A stretch of 64,000 bases of DNA. Origin: JBJXHN01 sp046233135 (lineage in GTDB: Bacteria > Pseudomonadota > Alphaproteobacteria > Rhodospirillales > Rhodospirillaceae). Under the pieces are notes generated by a model. It had not been told where the DNA came from and made no database searches. It was given only the letters and a program-made list of their open reading frames with translations. Position numbers and translations under genes: made by a program. Location of the stretch: NCBI GenBank assembly GCA_046233135.1, contig JBJXHN010000008.1, positions 118,144-182,143 of the forward strand. The letters run 5' to 3'. Below are positions 25,540-33,358 of the stretch, one piece after another. Within the stretch, counting starts at the first letter, position 1, and the number at the start of each line of letters is the position of its first letter.

Positions 25540-25569
25540 ACCCGCCCGGGCCTTGTTGCCCGGGCGGGT
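25540..25569. terminator. 12-bp hairpin between convergent genes
   Basis: Perfect 12-bp stem ACCCGCCCGGGC/GCCCGGGCGGGT with a 6-base loop, between the stops of the methyltransferase and the SnoaL-like gene. No T tract on either side; probably a shared bidirectional terminator. Confidence 0.6.
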
Positions 25570-25586
25570 GCTCCGCTCCGTGCCGG

Positions 25587-26108
25587 TCAGGCGGCGGCCC
25601 GGCGCAGCAGAGCGCGGGTCAGCGGCCCGATCAGGGGCAGGCGGCCGAGGAAATGGGTGGCCGCGTCCCAGTGATCCGTATGGCCGCTCACCCGGCCCGT
25701 CTCGTCCAGGGTGATGATGCTCATGCCCGGGGCCGTCCAGGCGCCGATCAGCGGCACCGTTGCGGTGAAGGTCCAGGCCACATAGGCCGTATCTTCCGCC
25801 GCCCAGCCCCGGCCATGGATCTCGAAGCGCAGGTCCGGGGCCTGTTGCCGGCTGTGGCGCAGGACCGCCAGCAAACCCTCTCGCCCGCGCAGGTCATTGA
25901 AGGGATCGCGGAAGGTCACCGCCTCGGTGGTCGATGCCGCCAGCCGGTCGGCCACGGCCGTGTCCTCCAGATCCGCCAGCGCGGCCCACAGGGCGAGATA
26001 GGCGTCCAGCCCCGCCAGGCGTCGGGGCGACGGGACGGGCAGTCCGGGCAGGGGAGGGGCGGAGCTGGTGTTAGCGTCGCCGTCGGCGGTAGGAGAAATG
26101 GGGGTCAT
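25587..26108 (-). CDS. SnoaL/NTF2-like protein
   Basis: 173-aa protein with an NTF2-like fold: DAYLALWAALADLEDTAVADRL, then TFRDPFNDLRGREGLLAVL (typical SnoaL segment with the conserved DP), and GHTDHWDAATHFLGRLPLIG near the end. About 35 N-terminal residues are Pro/Ser rich. Its first codon overlaps the SDR gene stop by 4 bases. Likely binds or transforms a small hydrophobic substrate; last of three genes in an RpoE-linked operon. Confidence 0.85.
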   Translation of the reverse strand: MTPISPTADGDANTSSAPPLPGLPVPSPRRLAGLDAYLALWAALADLEDTAVADRLAASTTEAVTFRDPFNDLRGREGLLAVLRHSRQQAPDLRFEIHGRGWAAEDTAYVAWTFTATVPLIGAWTAPGMSIITLDETGRVSGHTDHWDAATHFLGRLPLIGPLTRALLRRAAA

Positions 26109-26866
26109 GGGCCCAGGATCCGTTGCATCAGGGGGAAATACAGGCGGTAGGGCAGCAGGCGTGCGGCCTTGACCAGCCAGGTGAAGCGGCGGGGGAAGGT
26201 GACCTCGAACCGTTGGTGGCGCAGGCCTGCGGCGATCCGGTCGGCTGCCGCCCCGGGCTCCATCAGGAAGGGCATGGGAAAGGTGTTGCGGTCCGTCAGT
26301 GGCGTGCGCACGAAACCCGGGTTGATCACCTGCAAGACCACGCCGTCCCGGTCGGCCTCCGGCCGCAGGGATTCCAGCATGGCGATCAGGGCGGCCTTGG
26401 AGGCGCTATAGGCGGCACTTGTGGGCAGCCCGCGATAGCCGGCCACCGAGGCGACCACCGCGATATGCCCGCTGCGACGGCGCCGCATGCCGGGCAGCAG
26501 GGCGTCCAGACAGTGGCTGGTGCCCATCACGTTCACGTCCATGATCCGCCGCACCACCGCGCTGTCGAAAGCGGCCAGCGGCATCGGCTGGTGGGTGCCG
26601 GCGTTGAGCACGGCGGTGGACAAGGGACCCAGGGTCGCCTCGATCGCCGCGACTGCGTCCCGGACTGCACGCGCGTCGGTGACATCCAGGGGGAAGGGCA
26701 CAAGCCGGCCGGGCAGTGCCTTGGCCGTGGCCTCTTCGACCAGGGTGCGCAGGTCGGCGTCGGTTCGGGCCGAGACGGCGACGGTACCACCGTCCCGGGC
26801 CAGCCGCAGGGCCAGCGCCCGGCCGATGCCCTTGCCAGCCCCGGTGATCCACACCGGGCCGGTCAT
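26105..26866 (-). CDS. short-chain dehydrogenase/reductase
   Basis: 253-aa SDR. The cofactor motif TGAGKGIG is at residues 9-16, LNAGT near residue 90, the catalytic Ser in VVASVAGYRGL and the YSASK (Y-x3-K) motif near residue 155, followed by INPGFVRT. Substrate unknown; homologous genes sit in the RpoE-ChrR regulon of Rhodobacter, which fits this cluster. Start overlaps the upstream DUF6134-like stop by 4 bases and is thus translationally coupled. Confidence 0.92.
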   Translation of the reverse strand: MTGPVWITGAGKGIGRALALRLARDGGTVAVSARTDADLRTLVEEATAKALPGRLVPFPLDVTDARAVRDAVAAIEATLGPLSTAVLNAGTHQPMPLAAFDSAVVRRIMDVNVMGTSHCLDALLPGMRRRRSGHIAVVASVAGYRGLPTSAAYSASKAALIAMLESLRPEADRDGVVLQVINPGFVRTPLTDRNTFPMPFLMEPGAAADRIAAGLRHQRFEVTFPRRFTWLVKAARLLPYRLYFPLMQRILGP

Positions 26867-27615
26867 GGGTGCTGCGCCTGAGCGCGGGGCTGCTGAGCCG
26901 TCGCGCCGGTATCCTGGGCGGTTTCGCCGGCCCCGCCGCAGCGCAGGCAGGTGTAGTCGATGCGTGATCCATCCCTGCCGGGGAAGCTCAGCCGGACCCA
27001 GCGGCCCCGGGCGTCGTACCAGACATCGGCGTCCAGGTCGCCGCCGTAGTGGTAGCGGGTCGCCGGGCGCGGGCCGGTGCCGGTCGGAACGGTCTCTTCC
27101 CCCAGAGCGGTCATGGTGACCCGGTTCAGCTTGCCGGTCAGGGTGTTGATGACCCGGTCGGCGCCGATCACCGCCGGGTTCCAATGGTTGGTGGGCAGGG
27201 TATCGGCCGGGGCGGTGGTGGTGCCCGACGGACCGGTGAGGATCATATCCGCGCGCCCGGGGGCCGTGGTGACACGGATGGCGGCGTCGTGACCGTTGTC
27301 TTTCACGTGTGCCTCCAGCTCCACAAGCCGGCCATCCTGCCAGCGGCCGGTGCTGCGGTAGTCGAAGGCGTACAAAGGGATGAAGGCCAGGCTGACGGTG
27401 ATGCGGGTATGGCTGGTCGCGATCAGGATGGTGCCGTCGCGGGAGAAGGCAACGGTGTGGGAGCCCACCGGGCTGCCGTCGCGCAGGATCTGGAAGTGCA
27501 ATCCCTCGGCGCCATACAGGCGTTGGGGATCGGGCGACGAAGCCCGGGTCGGCGAGGCGACGAAAAGAGTCAGCAGGGCCGGCAGCAAAAGTCCCGGCAG
27601 GCGGATAGGGGGCAT
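26863..27615 (-). CDS. exported DUF6134-like protein
   Basis: 250-aa exported protein. A signal peptide covers about residues 1-25 (RLPGLLLPALLTLFVASPTRA), and the rest is beta-rich (LHFQILRDGSPVGSHTVAFSRDG, TSHTRITVSLAFIPLYAFDYRS). It resembles the DUF6134 group; this assignment is from memory and should be treated as likely, not certain. The C-terminus has a CLRCGG pair. First gene of a three-gene operon behind a TGATCC element. Confidence 0.75.
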   Translation of the reverse strand: MPPIRLPGLLLPALLTLFVASPTRASSPDPQRLYGAEGLHFQILRDGSPVGSHTVAFSRDGTILIATSHTRITVSLAFIPLYAFDYRSTGRWQDGRLVELEAHVKDNGHDAAIRVTTAPGRADMILTGPSGTTTAPADTLPTNHWNPAVIGADRVINTLTGKLNRVTMTALGEETVPTGTGPRPATRYHYGGDLDADVWYDARGRWVRLSFPGRDGSRIDYTCLRCGGAGETAQDTGATAQQPRAQAQHP

Positions 27616-27647
27616 TGTCGATCTCCGGAAACGTCCGTTCCGTAAGA

Positions 27648-27676
27648 ATCAACGGGTGTCGCGCCGTCTTGGATCA
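27648..27676 (-). promoter_or_regulatory. possible RpoE-type promoter of the DUF6134-SDR-SnoaL operon
   Basis: TGATCC on the minus strand (27676-27671), an 18-base spacer and TTGAT (27652-27648), 33-61 bases upstream of the ATG. The -35 is exact and the spacing matches that of rpoE, but the -10 is weaker. Confidence 0.45.
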
Positions 27677-27679
27677 CTA

Positions 27680-28133
27680 AGGAGTGGAAAATTGGCGGCC
27701 TGTTACGGCGATAAGTACTGCAGGATTCAGCTACCATGATCGATTTGTGGTAACTGAGAACCTCTGAAAAATCATCAAAGCATCTTGTGGTGGTTTCGAT
27801 AAAAAAATGTCATTCAAAATATTTGTTTTATAATAGTAAAAATTACCTTATTACTAATATTCAATCAATTATTGATTTTCATGTAAATATGAGTAAACAG
27901 TCTTAAAAAACTAAGTACTTTTATTTTATGATGCTTTAATGTATATTAATTAAATGTTTTGGTTGACGTTATATTTTTGAATTACTTTTAGTTGTCTCCG
28001 GTTTGCGGAATCTAGGTAAGTTAAATAAGGAAGATAGTTTGTGCGAATGTTTATTTCTTCTGCAATTTTGAGAGCGGACTCCGTTCCGCTCTCCGTCTAC
28101 CGTCCCTTTGGAACCCGGATGAGGATCACGAGT
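27680..28133. other. AT-rich intergenic block
   Basis: From about 27710 to 28020 the sequence is overwhelmingly A/T in an otherwise G+C-rich window, with many TpA steps and short palindromes (for example ATCAATTATTGAT and TTAATTAA). No gene seen. It abuts the CHASE3 chemoreceptor gene, whose first codons are also AT-rich. It looks like acquired DNA or a large AT-rich control region. Confidence 0.8.
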
Positions 28134-29819
28134 ATGAACATGGTCGAGAATATGTCTATAGCAAAAAAGATATTTGCAGTATTATCAGTCATTATAATCC
28201 TTTCAATGATCATTAGTGTTGTCGGATACACACGCTTGTCTGTTATAGAAAGTGTGAGTGTTTCAGATGCATTGTCCCGAAAGGTGATCCGATATAGCGG
28301 AAATATTTTGACCGCCATGATTAACCAGGAAACCGGGCTGCGCGGATACCTCGTCTCCGAAGACGAGTCCTTCCTCGATCCCTACCGGTCCGGTGAGTTG
28401 GAATATCAGATTGCCTTCGGCAGATTGACGTCTTTGGCGGAAACTCAGAATCGACGGGATCAACTGGCGGCTATTGACAAGTATGCAGAGAAATGGCGAA
28501 CGGATGTGGCCGAGAAAGAAATTGCCCTTATGAAGGACCCAGACACACGGGAACAGGCCCGGGCTATGGAAGCGTCGGGTTCTGGCAAGGACTCAATGGA
28601 TAAATTCAGGGCGGCCATTGCTGAATTGCAGAGCTCTGAGCAGGAGTTGCTTGATCGGCGTGACGCCGATAAGCAAGAGGCGATTTCGATCGGCTACACA
28701 GCCATTCTCTTCGGGGGAGTGGTGATGGTTGTCGTCGCGGTCGGCGCCGGTATCCTGTTGAGCCGGAGCATTGCCGGACCGGTCCGCCTGATGACCTCTG
28801 TCATGGGACGCTTGGCTGACGGTGATAACTCAGTGGTCGTCGCAGGGATACGCCGGCGGGACGAAATCGGGGCAATGGCGAAAGCGGTAAATGTCTTTAA
28901 GACCAATGCCATCGAGAATGCGCGCCTGCGCGAGAACCAGGAAGCCCAGAAGGTGCAATATGCTGAAGAGCAGAAACGGGCATTGAACAAGATCGCCGAT
29001 GCCTTCGAGGCCAAGATCATCGGTGTGGTCAAGTCCGTCTCGACATCCTCGAACGGGTTGCAGACAACTGCCCAGTCCATGTCGGCGGCGGCCAGCCAGT
29101 CAATGTCCCAGGCCACCACTGTCGCTGCCGCGGCCGAGCAGACCTCGGCGAATGTGCAGACGGTCGCAACGGCGACCGAGGAACTGACCTCATCAATTGC
29201 CGAAATTGCTCACCAAGTGTCCAATGCCGCCACCATTTCCATTGATGCGTCGGAGAAAGCCAGCCGCACCAACGACCTGGTCCAGGGTCTGGCCACGTCG
29301 GCCGACCGCATCGGCGAGGTTGTAAAACTGATCAGCGCTATTGCGGCGCAGACCAATCTGTTGGCTCTCAACGCAACCATCGAAGCAGCGCGCGCCGGAG
29401 ATGCCGGCAAGGGGTTCGCCGTGGTTGCGGGTGAGGTTAAGAATCTCGCCAATCAGACGGGCAGGGCGACGGAGGAAATCAGTCAGCAGATCTCCTCTGT
29501 TCAGGAAGAAACCAGGAGCACCGTTATCGCGATCGGTGAAATTTCCGACATCGTCCAACAGATCAGGTCTATCTCGGCCGATATTGCCTCTGCGATGGAG
29601 GAGCAAGGTGCCGCGACCCGGGAGATTGCCCGAAGTGTCCAGCACGCGGCCCAGGGAACCCAGCAGGTCAGTGGCAACATCGTTGGTGTTTCCGAAAGCG
29701 CTGCTTCCACGGAGTCATCCGCTCAAGATGTCCTGACCTCCTCCGGTCAGCTGGCAAAGGATTCGGAACATCTGCAGCGAGAGGTCACCGATTTCCTTGT
29801 CTCCGTGCGACGCTCTTAA
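28134..29819 (+). CDS. chemoreceptor with CHASE3 sensor domain
   Basis: Membrane chemoreceptor, 561 aa from the ATG at 28134 (GAGG 9 bases upstream). First membrane helix at about residues 9-30; a CHASE3-type extracellular domain with the hallmark NQETGLRGYLVSEDESFLDPY; second helix near residue 185-207; HAMP at about 208-260; signalling hairpin tip NLLALNATIEAARAGDAGKG near residue 405. The N-terminal coding part is markedly AT-richer than the rest, in line with the AT-rich block before it. No che genes are nearby. Confidence 0.95.
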   Translation: MNMVENMSIAKKIFAVLSVIIILSMIISVVGYTRLSVIESVSVSDALSRKVIRYSGNILTAMINQETGLRGYLVSEDESFLDPYRSGELEYQIAFGRLTSLAETQNRRDQLAAIDKYAEKWRTDVAEKEIALMKDPDTREQARAMEASGSGKDSMDKFRAAIAELQSSEQELLDRRDADKQEAISIGYTAILFGGVVMVVVAVGAGILLSRSIAGPVRLMTSVMGRLADGDNSVVVAGIRRRDEIGAMAKAVNVFKTNAIENARLRENQEAQKVQYAEEQKRALNKIADAFEAKIIGVVKSVSTSSNGLQTTAQSMSAAASQSMSQATTVAAAAEQTSANVQTVATATEELTSSIAEIAHQVSNAATISIDASEKASRTNDLVQGLATSADRIGEVVKLISAIAAQTNLLALNATIEAARAGDAGKGFAVVAGEVKNLANQTGRATEEISQQISSVQEETRSTVIAIGEISDIVQQIRSISADIASAMEEQGAATREIARSVQHAAQGTQQVSGNIVGVSESAASTESSAQDVLTSSGQLAKDSEHLQREVTDFLVSVRRS

Positions 29820-29830
29820 TCGATCAACCG

Positions 29831-29889
29831 AAACATTTGAGGTCCGCACCGGGAAGCACTGGAAAGCCCGTCAGCCACTCAAATGTTTT
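29831..29889 (+). repeat. long-range inverted repeat after the chemoreceptor gene
   Basis: AAACATTTGAG at 29831-29841 and CTCAAATGTTT from 29878 form 11-bp perfect arms separated by 36 bases, ending in TTTT. Could act as a terminator of the chemoreceptor transcript with an extended loop. Confidence 0.5.
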
Positions 29890-29909
29890 GATACGTTGAT
29901 ACATCAATC

Positions 29910-29950
29910 AAAAAAACTACTGGTTCGACGCGTCAGACTCGAACCAGTAG
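29910..29950 (-). terminator. intrinsic terminator after the downstream map gene
   Basis: A 12-bp perfect stem CTACTGGTTCGA/TCGAACCAGTAG with a 10-base loop; on the minus strand it runs straight into seven T residues. It ends the methyltransferase-sfsA-map-radC-map run. Confidence 0.88.
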
Positions 29951-29993
29951 GCCAAACTGTGTGATTCCGGAACCGAGGGGAGGCGGTACGGTC

Positions 29994-30812
29994 TTAAAGC
30001 TCTCCTTCGGCGGGATAGGGCGGGAAGTGCCAGCCTTTGGGAGAGCGGGTGAAGATCTCGCAGCCGGTGGCGGTGACGCCGATGGAGTGTTCGAACTGGG
30101 CGGACAGGGACTTGTCGCCGGTGATGGCCGTCCAGCCGTCGCCGAGGATCCGCGTCTCCCGCCGGCCGATGTTCAGCATGGGTTCGATGGTGATGAACAT
30201 CCCTTCGCGCAGCACCAGCCCCTTGCCGGGCCGGCCGTAATGCAGGACGCTGGGGGCATCCTGGAAGATCCGGCCGACCCCGTGGCCGCAGAATTCGCGC
30301 ACCACCGAGTAGTCCTGAGCCTCGGCGAAGGATTGGATGGTGTGGCCGATATCGCCGAGGGTGGTGCCCGGGCGGACGATAGCAATCGCCCGGCGCAGGG
30401 ATTCATAGGTCACCTCCACCAGCCGCCGGGCGGCGGGCGACACCGAGCCGACGAAATACATCCGGCTGGTGTCCCCGTGCCAGCCGTCCAGCTGGGGGGT
30501 GACGTCGATGTTCAGGATATCGCCATCCTTCAGCACCTGGGTGTCGCTGGGGATTCCGTGGCAGACCACATGGTTGACAGAGGTGCAGATGGACTTGGGA
30601 AAGCCCCGGTAGTTCAGCGGCGCGCAGATCGCCCCGTGATCGGCGATGAACCCGGCGCACAGGCGATCCAGCTCGGCCGTGGTGACGCCCGGCTGAACGT
30701 GGGGGGCGATGAAATCGAGGGTCTCCGCCGCCAGCCGGCCCGCCTTGCGCATCCCTTCGAAGTCCTCGGGTTTATGAATGGTGACCTGAGGATCGAAAGA
30801 CATGTGGTTCAT
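29994..30812 (-). CDS. map: methionine aminopeptidase, type I (second copy)
   Basis: Removes the initiator Met from nascent proteins. 272 aa from the ATG at 30812, which has AGGAG 10 bases upstream. Metal ligands are in place: the Asp pair in NIDVTPQLDGWHGDTSRM, the His in EFCGHGVGR, and Glu in TIEPM and AQFEHS. It is a close paralogue of the product at 31685-32497, on the other side of radC. Last gene of the run. Confidence 0.95.
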   Translation of the reverse strand: MNHMSFDPQVTIHKPEDFEGMRKAGRLAAETLDFIAPHVQPGVTTAELDRLCAGFIADHGAICAPLNYRGFPKSICTSVNHVVCHGIPSDTQVLKDGDILNIDVTPQLDGWHGDTSRMYFVGSVSPAARRLVEVTYESLRRAIAIVRPGTTLGDIGHTIQSFAEAQDYSVVREFCGHGVGRIFQDAPSVLHYGRPGKGLVLREGMFITIEPMLNIGRRETRILGDGWTAITGDKSLSAQFEHSIGVTATGCEIFTRSPKGWHFPPYPAEGEL

Positions 30813-30933
30813 GGATGGGGGGCTCCTGGGGCCACGGTCGTACCTGAGGCTAACGACCATCTACATGGCCATATAGCGATACCCTCGCAAGGGTGAAACG
30901 GGCCGGATGGACGCGGAGGCGGTATTCCGTCGA

Positions 30934-31677
30934 TCAGATAAGCCCCATCGCGCGCAAGGAGGTGTGGCCCCCGTGCCCGATGATCAGGTGGTCGTGCAGG
31001 GTGATCCCCACGGCGGCCAGGGCGTCACGCACCTTCAGGGTCATGTCCCGATCGGCGGTCGACGGCGCAGGATCGCCGGAGGGGTGGTTGTGGACCATGA
31101 TCACCGCCGAGGCCTGAAGCTGAAGGGCGCGTCGGGCCACCTCGCGCGGATAGACCGGGGTGTGGTTGACCGTGCCGGTCTGCTGGCGTTCGTCGGCGAT
31201 CAGGCGGTTGCGGTTGTCCAGGAACAGCAGGCGGAACTGTTCCGTCTTCTGGCGGTCCATGGCGGCGTGGCAGTAGTCCAGCACCCGGTCCCAGGCACCC
31301 AGCAGGGGGCGGTCGGCCATCTGGCCCTTGAGCAGGCGGACGGCGGCGGCCTCGGCGGTTTTCAGGGCGGCAACGGCGGCATCGCCCACGCCCTCCACCT
31401 CTCGCAGATCCTCGGGGGCGGCGGCGATGACGTCGGCGAAGCTGCCGAAGCGGGCGAGCAGCGCCTTGGCCAGGGGCTTCACGTCCCCCCGGGGATGGGC
31501 CTGGAACAGCAGCAGTTCCAGCAACTCGTAGTCCGGCAGCCCGTCGGGATTGGCCAGGAAGCGGTCCCGCAAACGCTGACGGTGGCCGGCATAGTGGGGC
31601 TTGCCGGCTTTGCCGCCGGTGTCCTCCGCCGGAGAGGGGCCGGCGGGTTCCTCGAAAGCCGGGACGTCGGCGGCCAT
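30934..31677 (-). CDS. radC: RadC/JAMM domain protein
   Basis: 247-aa RadC family protein. An N-terminal helix-hairpin-helix region (LREVEGVGDAAVAALK, about residues 90-106) precedes the JAMM metal-binding domain with VMVHNHPSGDP-type signature, here IMVHNHPSGDPAPS. Historically called a DNA-repair protein, but its function is uncertain. It sits 7 bases after the upstream map stop and before the second map, thus between two paralogues. Confidence 0.95.
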   Translation of the reverse strand: MAADVPAFEEPAGPSPAEDTGGKAGKPHYAGHRQRLRDRFLANPDGLPDYELLELLLFQAHPRGDVKPLAKALLARFGSFADVIAAAPEDLREVEGVGDAAVAALKTAEAAAVRLLKGQMADRPLLGAWDRVLDYCHAAMDRQKTEQFRLLFLDNRNRLIADERQQTGTVNHTPVYPREVARRALQLQASAVIMVHNHPSGDPAPSTADRDMTLKVRDALAAVGITLHDHLIIGHGGHTSLRAMGLI

Positions 31678-31684
31678 GGCCGGA

Positions 31685-32497
31685 TCAGTCGGTGCCGTAG
31701 GGCGGGCAGTGCCAGCCCTTGGGAGACAGGGTGAAGATCTCGCAGCCGTCGGCGGTGACGCCGATGGTGTGTTCGAATTGGGCGGACAGGGACTTGTCTT
31801 TGGTTACCGCCGTCCAGCCGTCTTGAAGCACCTTCACGTCATAGCGGCCGGAGTTGATCATCGGTTCGATGGTGAAAATCATGCCTTCCTGGATGGTCAC
31901 CCCGGTGCCAGGATGGCCGAAGTGCATGACGTTGGGCGGCTGGTGGAACACCCGCCCGACCCCGTGGCCGCAGAAGTCCCGGACCACCGAAAAGCGCTGC
32001 GCTTCGGCGAAGGACTGGATGGCATGGCCGATGTCGCCCAGGGTGGCGCCGGGGCGCACCACGTCGATTCCGCGCATGAGGCATTCGTAGGTGACGTCCA
32101 CCAGGCGCTTGGCCTTGATCTTGGGTTCGCCGACAAAGAACATCCGGCTGGAGTCGCCGTACCAGCCGTCCAGGATCGGGGTGACGTCGATGTTCAGGAT
32201 GTCGCCGTCCCGCAGCACCTTGTCCGAACTGGGAATGCCATGGCAGACCACATGGTTCACCGAGGTGCAGATGGACTTGGGAAAGCCGCGGTAGTTCAGG
32301 GGGGCGGAGACGGCCCCGTGCTCGGCGACGAATTCAGCGCACAGGCGGTCCAGTTCCTCGGTGGTGACGCCCGGCTTGACGTGGGGTGTGATGAAGTCGA
32401 GGGTTTCCGCCGCCAGGCGTCCGGCCTTGCGCATGCCTTCGAAGGCTTCGGGTCCGTGGATGGTGACGTGGTGGGCCTTTTGCGCGGCCTGGGTCAT
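31685..32497 (-). CDS. map: methionine aminopeptidase, type I (first copy)
   Basis: 270 aa from the ATG at 32497; an in-frame TTG 12 bases upstream is possible. Same fold and ligands as the copy at 29994-30812: NIDVTPILDGWYGDSSRM, DFCGHGVGR, TIEPM, AQFEHT. By eye about two thirds to three quarters identical to its paralogue. This copy is in the common sfsA-map-radC order and is probably the ancestral one. Confidence 0.95.
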   Translation of the reverse strand: MTQAAQKAHHVTIHGPEAFEGMRKAGRLAAETLDFITPHVKPGVTTEELDRLCAEFVAEHGAVSAPLNYRGFPKSICTSVNHVVCHGIPSSDKVLRDGDILNIDVTPILDGWYGDSSRMFFVGEPKIKAKRLVDVTYECLMRGIDVVRPGATLGDIGHAIQSFAEAQRFSVVRDFCGHGVGRVFHQPPNVMHFGHPGTGVTIQEGMIFTIEPMINSGRYDVKVLQDGWTAVTKDKSLSAQFEHTIGVTADGCEIFTLSPKGWHCPPYGTD

Positions 32498-32588
32498 GGC
32501 GGTGTCCAAACTTGATCGGTCGATACGGTCTTAAGCGGGGCGGGCGGCAAGAGGCCGGGGAATACCCGATGAAACGAGTTCTCTTGTT

Positions 32589-33317
32589 TTAGGAAGCCGG
32601 AGCGGGCGGCACAAGGGGCAGGGTTCTATTCACCCACACCCCCTTCTGCGGATCGACCGCGCAGCCCAGGCAGATCACTTCCACACCCTTGGCCATGGCG
32701 ATGGCCAGGCCGGCGGCATAGGTGGGGTCGATGTCGTCGGCCATGCCGACCTCGGTGCCGTCGGTGCGCTGCACCAGATACAGCATCACCGCCCGTGCCC
32801 CGCCGTCGACCATGTCGGCCAGTTCCAGCAGATGCTTGGCCCCCCGGCTGGTGACGGCGTCGGGGAACTCCACCGCCCCCTCCAGCCCCGGAGTGCGCTT
32901 CATGGTGACGTTCTTCACTTCCACATAGGCCGGCGGCAGGTCGTCGCCTTCCAGCAGCACATCGATGCGGGAGTTCTTGCCGTACTTCACTTCGCGCCGG
33001 ACCGAGGTATAGCCGGTCAGCTGGGGCACCGTGCCGGCGGCCAGGGCCTCGGCCGCCACCACGTTGGGGGTGTTGGTGTTGACGCCGACAAAGGCCTCGC
33101 CCACCTGGATGATCTCCCAGGTGTATTTGAGCTTGCGGTTGGGGTTGTCGCTTTGCGACAGCCAGACAGGCGACTCGGGATCCTTCACCGACAGCATGGA
33201 GCCGGAGTTGGCGCAATGGGCGGTGACCACCGATCCGTCTTCCAGCCGCACGTCGGCAAGGAAGCGCTTGTAGCGCTTGATCAGGCGGCCGGGGATCAGG
33301 GGGGCGGGGTAGTCCAT
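32589..33317 (-). CDS. sfsA: SfsA family protein
   Basis: 242-aa SfsA family protein, a nuclease-like fold of unsettled function (first tied to maltose regulation in E. coli). The family pattern is clear: LIKRYKRFLADV near residue 12, AHCANSGSM, NRKLKYTWE, VGVNTNTPN, the PD-ExK-like YVEVKNVTM and EFPDAVTSRGAKHL. 91 bases upstream of map in the same direction. Confidence 0.96.
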   Translation of the reverse strand: MDYPAPLIPGRLIKRYKRFLADVRLEDGSVVTAHCANSGSMLSVKDPESPVWLSQSDNPNRKLKYTWEIIQVGEAFVGVNTNTPNVVAAEALAAGTVPQLTGYTSVRREVKYGKNSRIDVLLEGDDLPPAYVEVKNVTMKRTPGLEGAVEFPDAVTSRGAKHLLELADMVDGGARAVMLYLVQRTDGTEVGMADDIDPTYAAGLAIAMAKGVEVICLGCAVDPQKGVWVNRTLPLVPPAPAS

Positions 33318-33358
33318 GGCGGGGTTCCGATGCTCGGCGGGGGAGAGGATGGGGGTGA

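Noticed and set aside
29917..29950. A tRNA T-arm-like GGTTCGA...TCGAACC hairpin
   Set aside because: There is no acceptor, D or anticodon arm around it, and it runs into seven T residues on the minus strand, so it is an intrinsic terminator.
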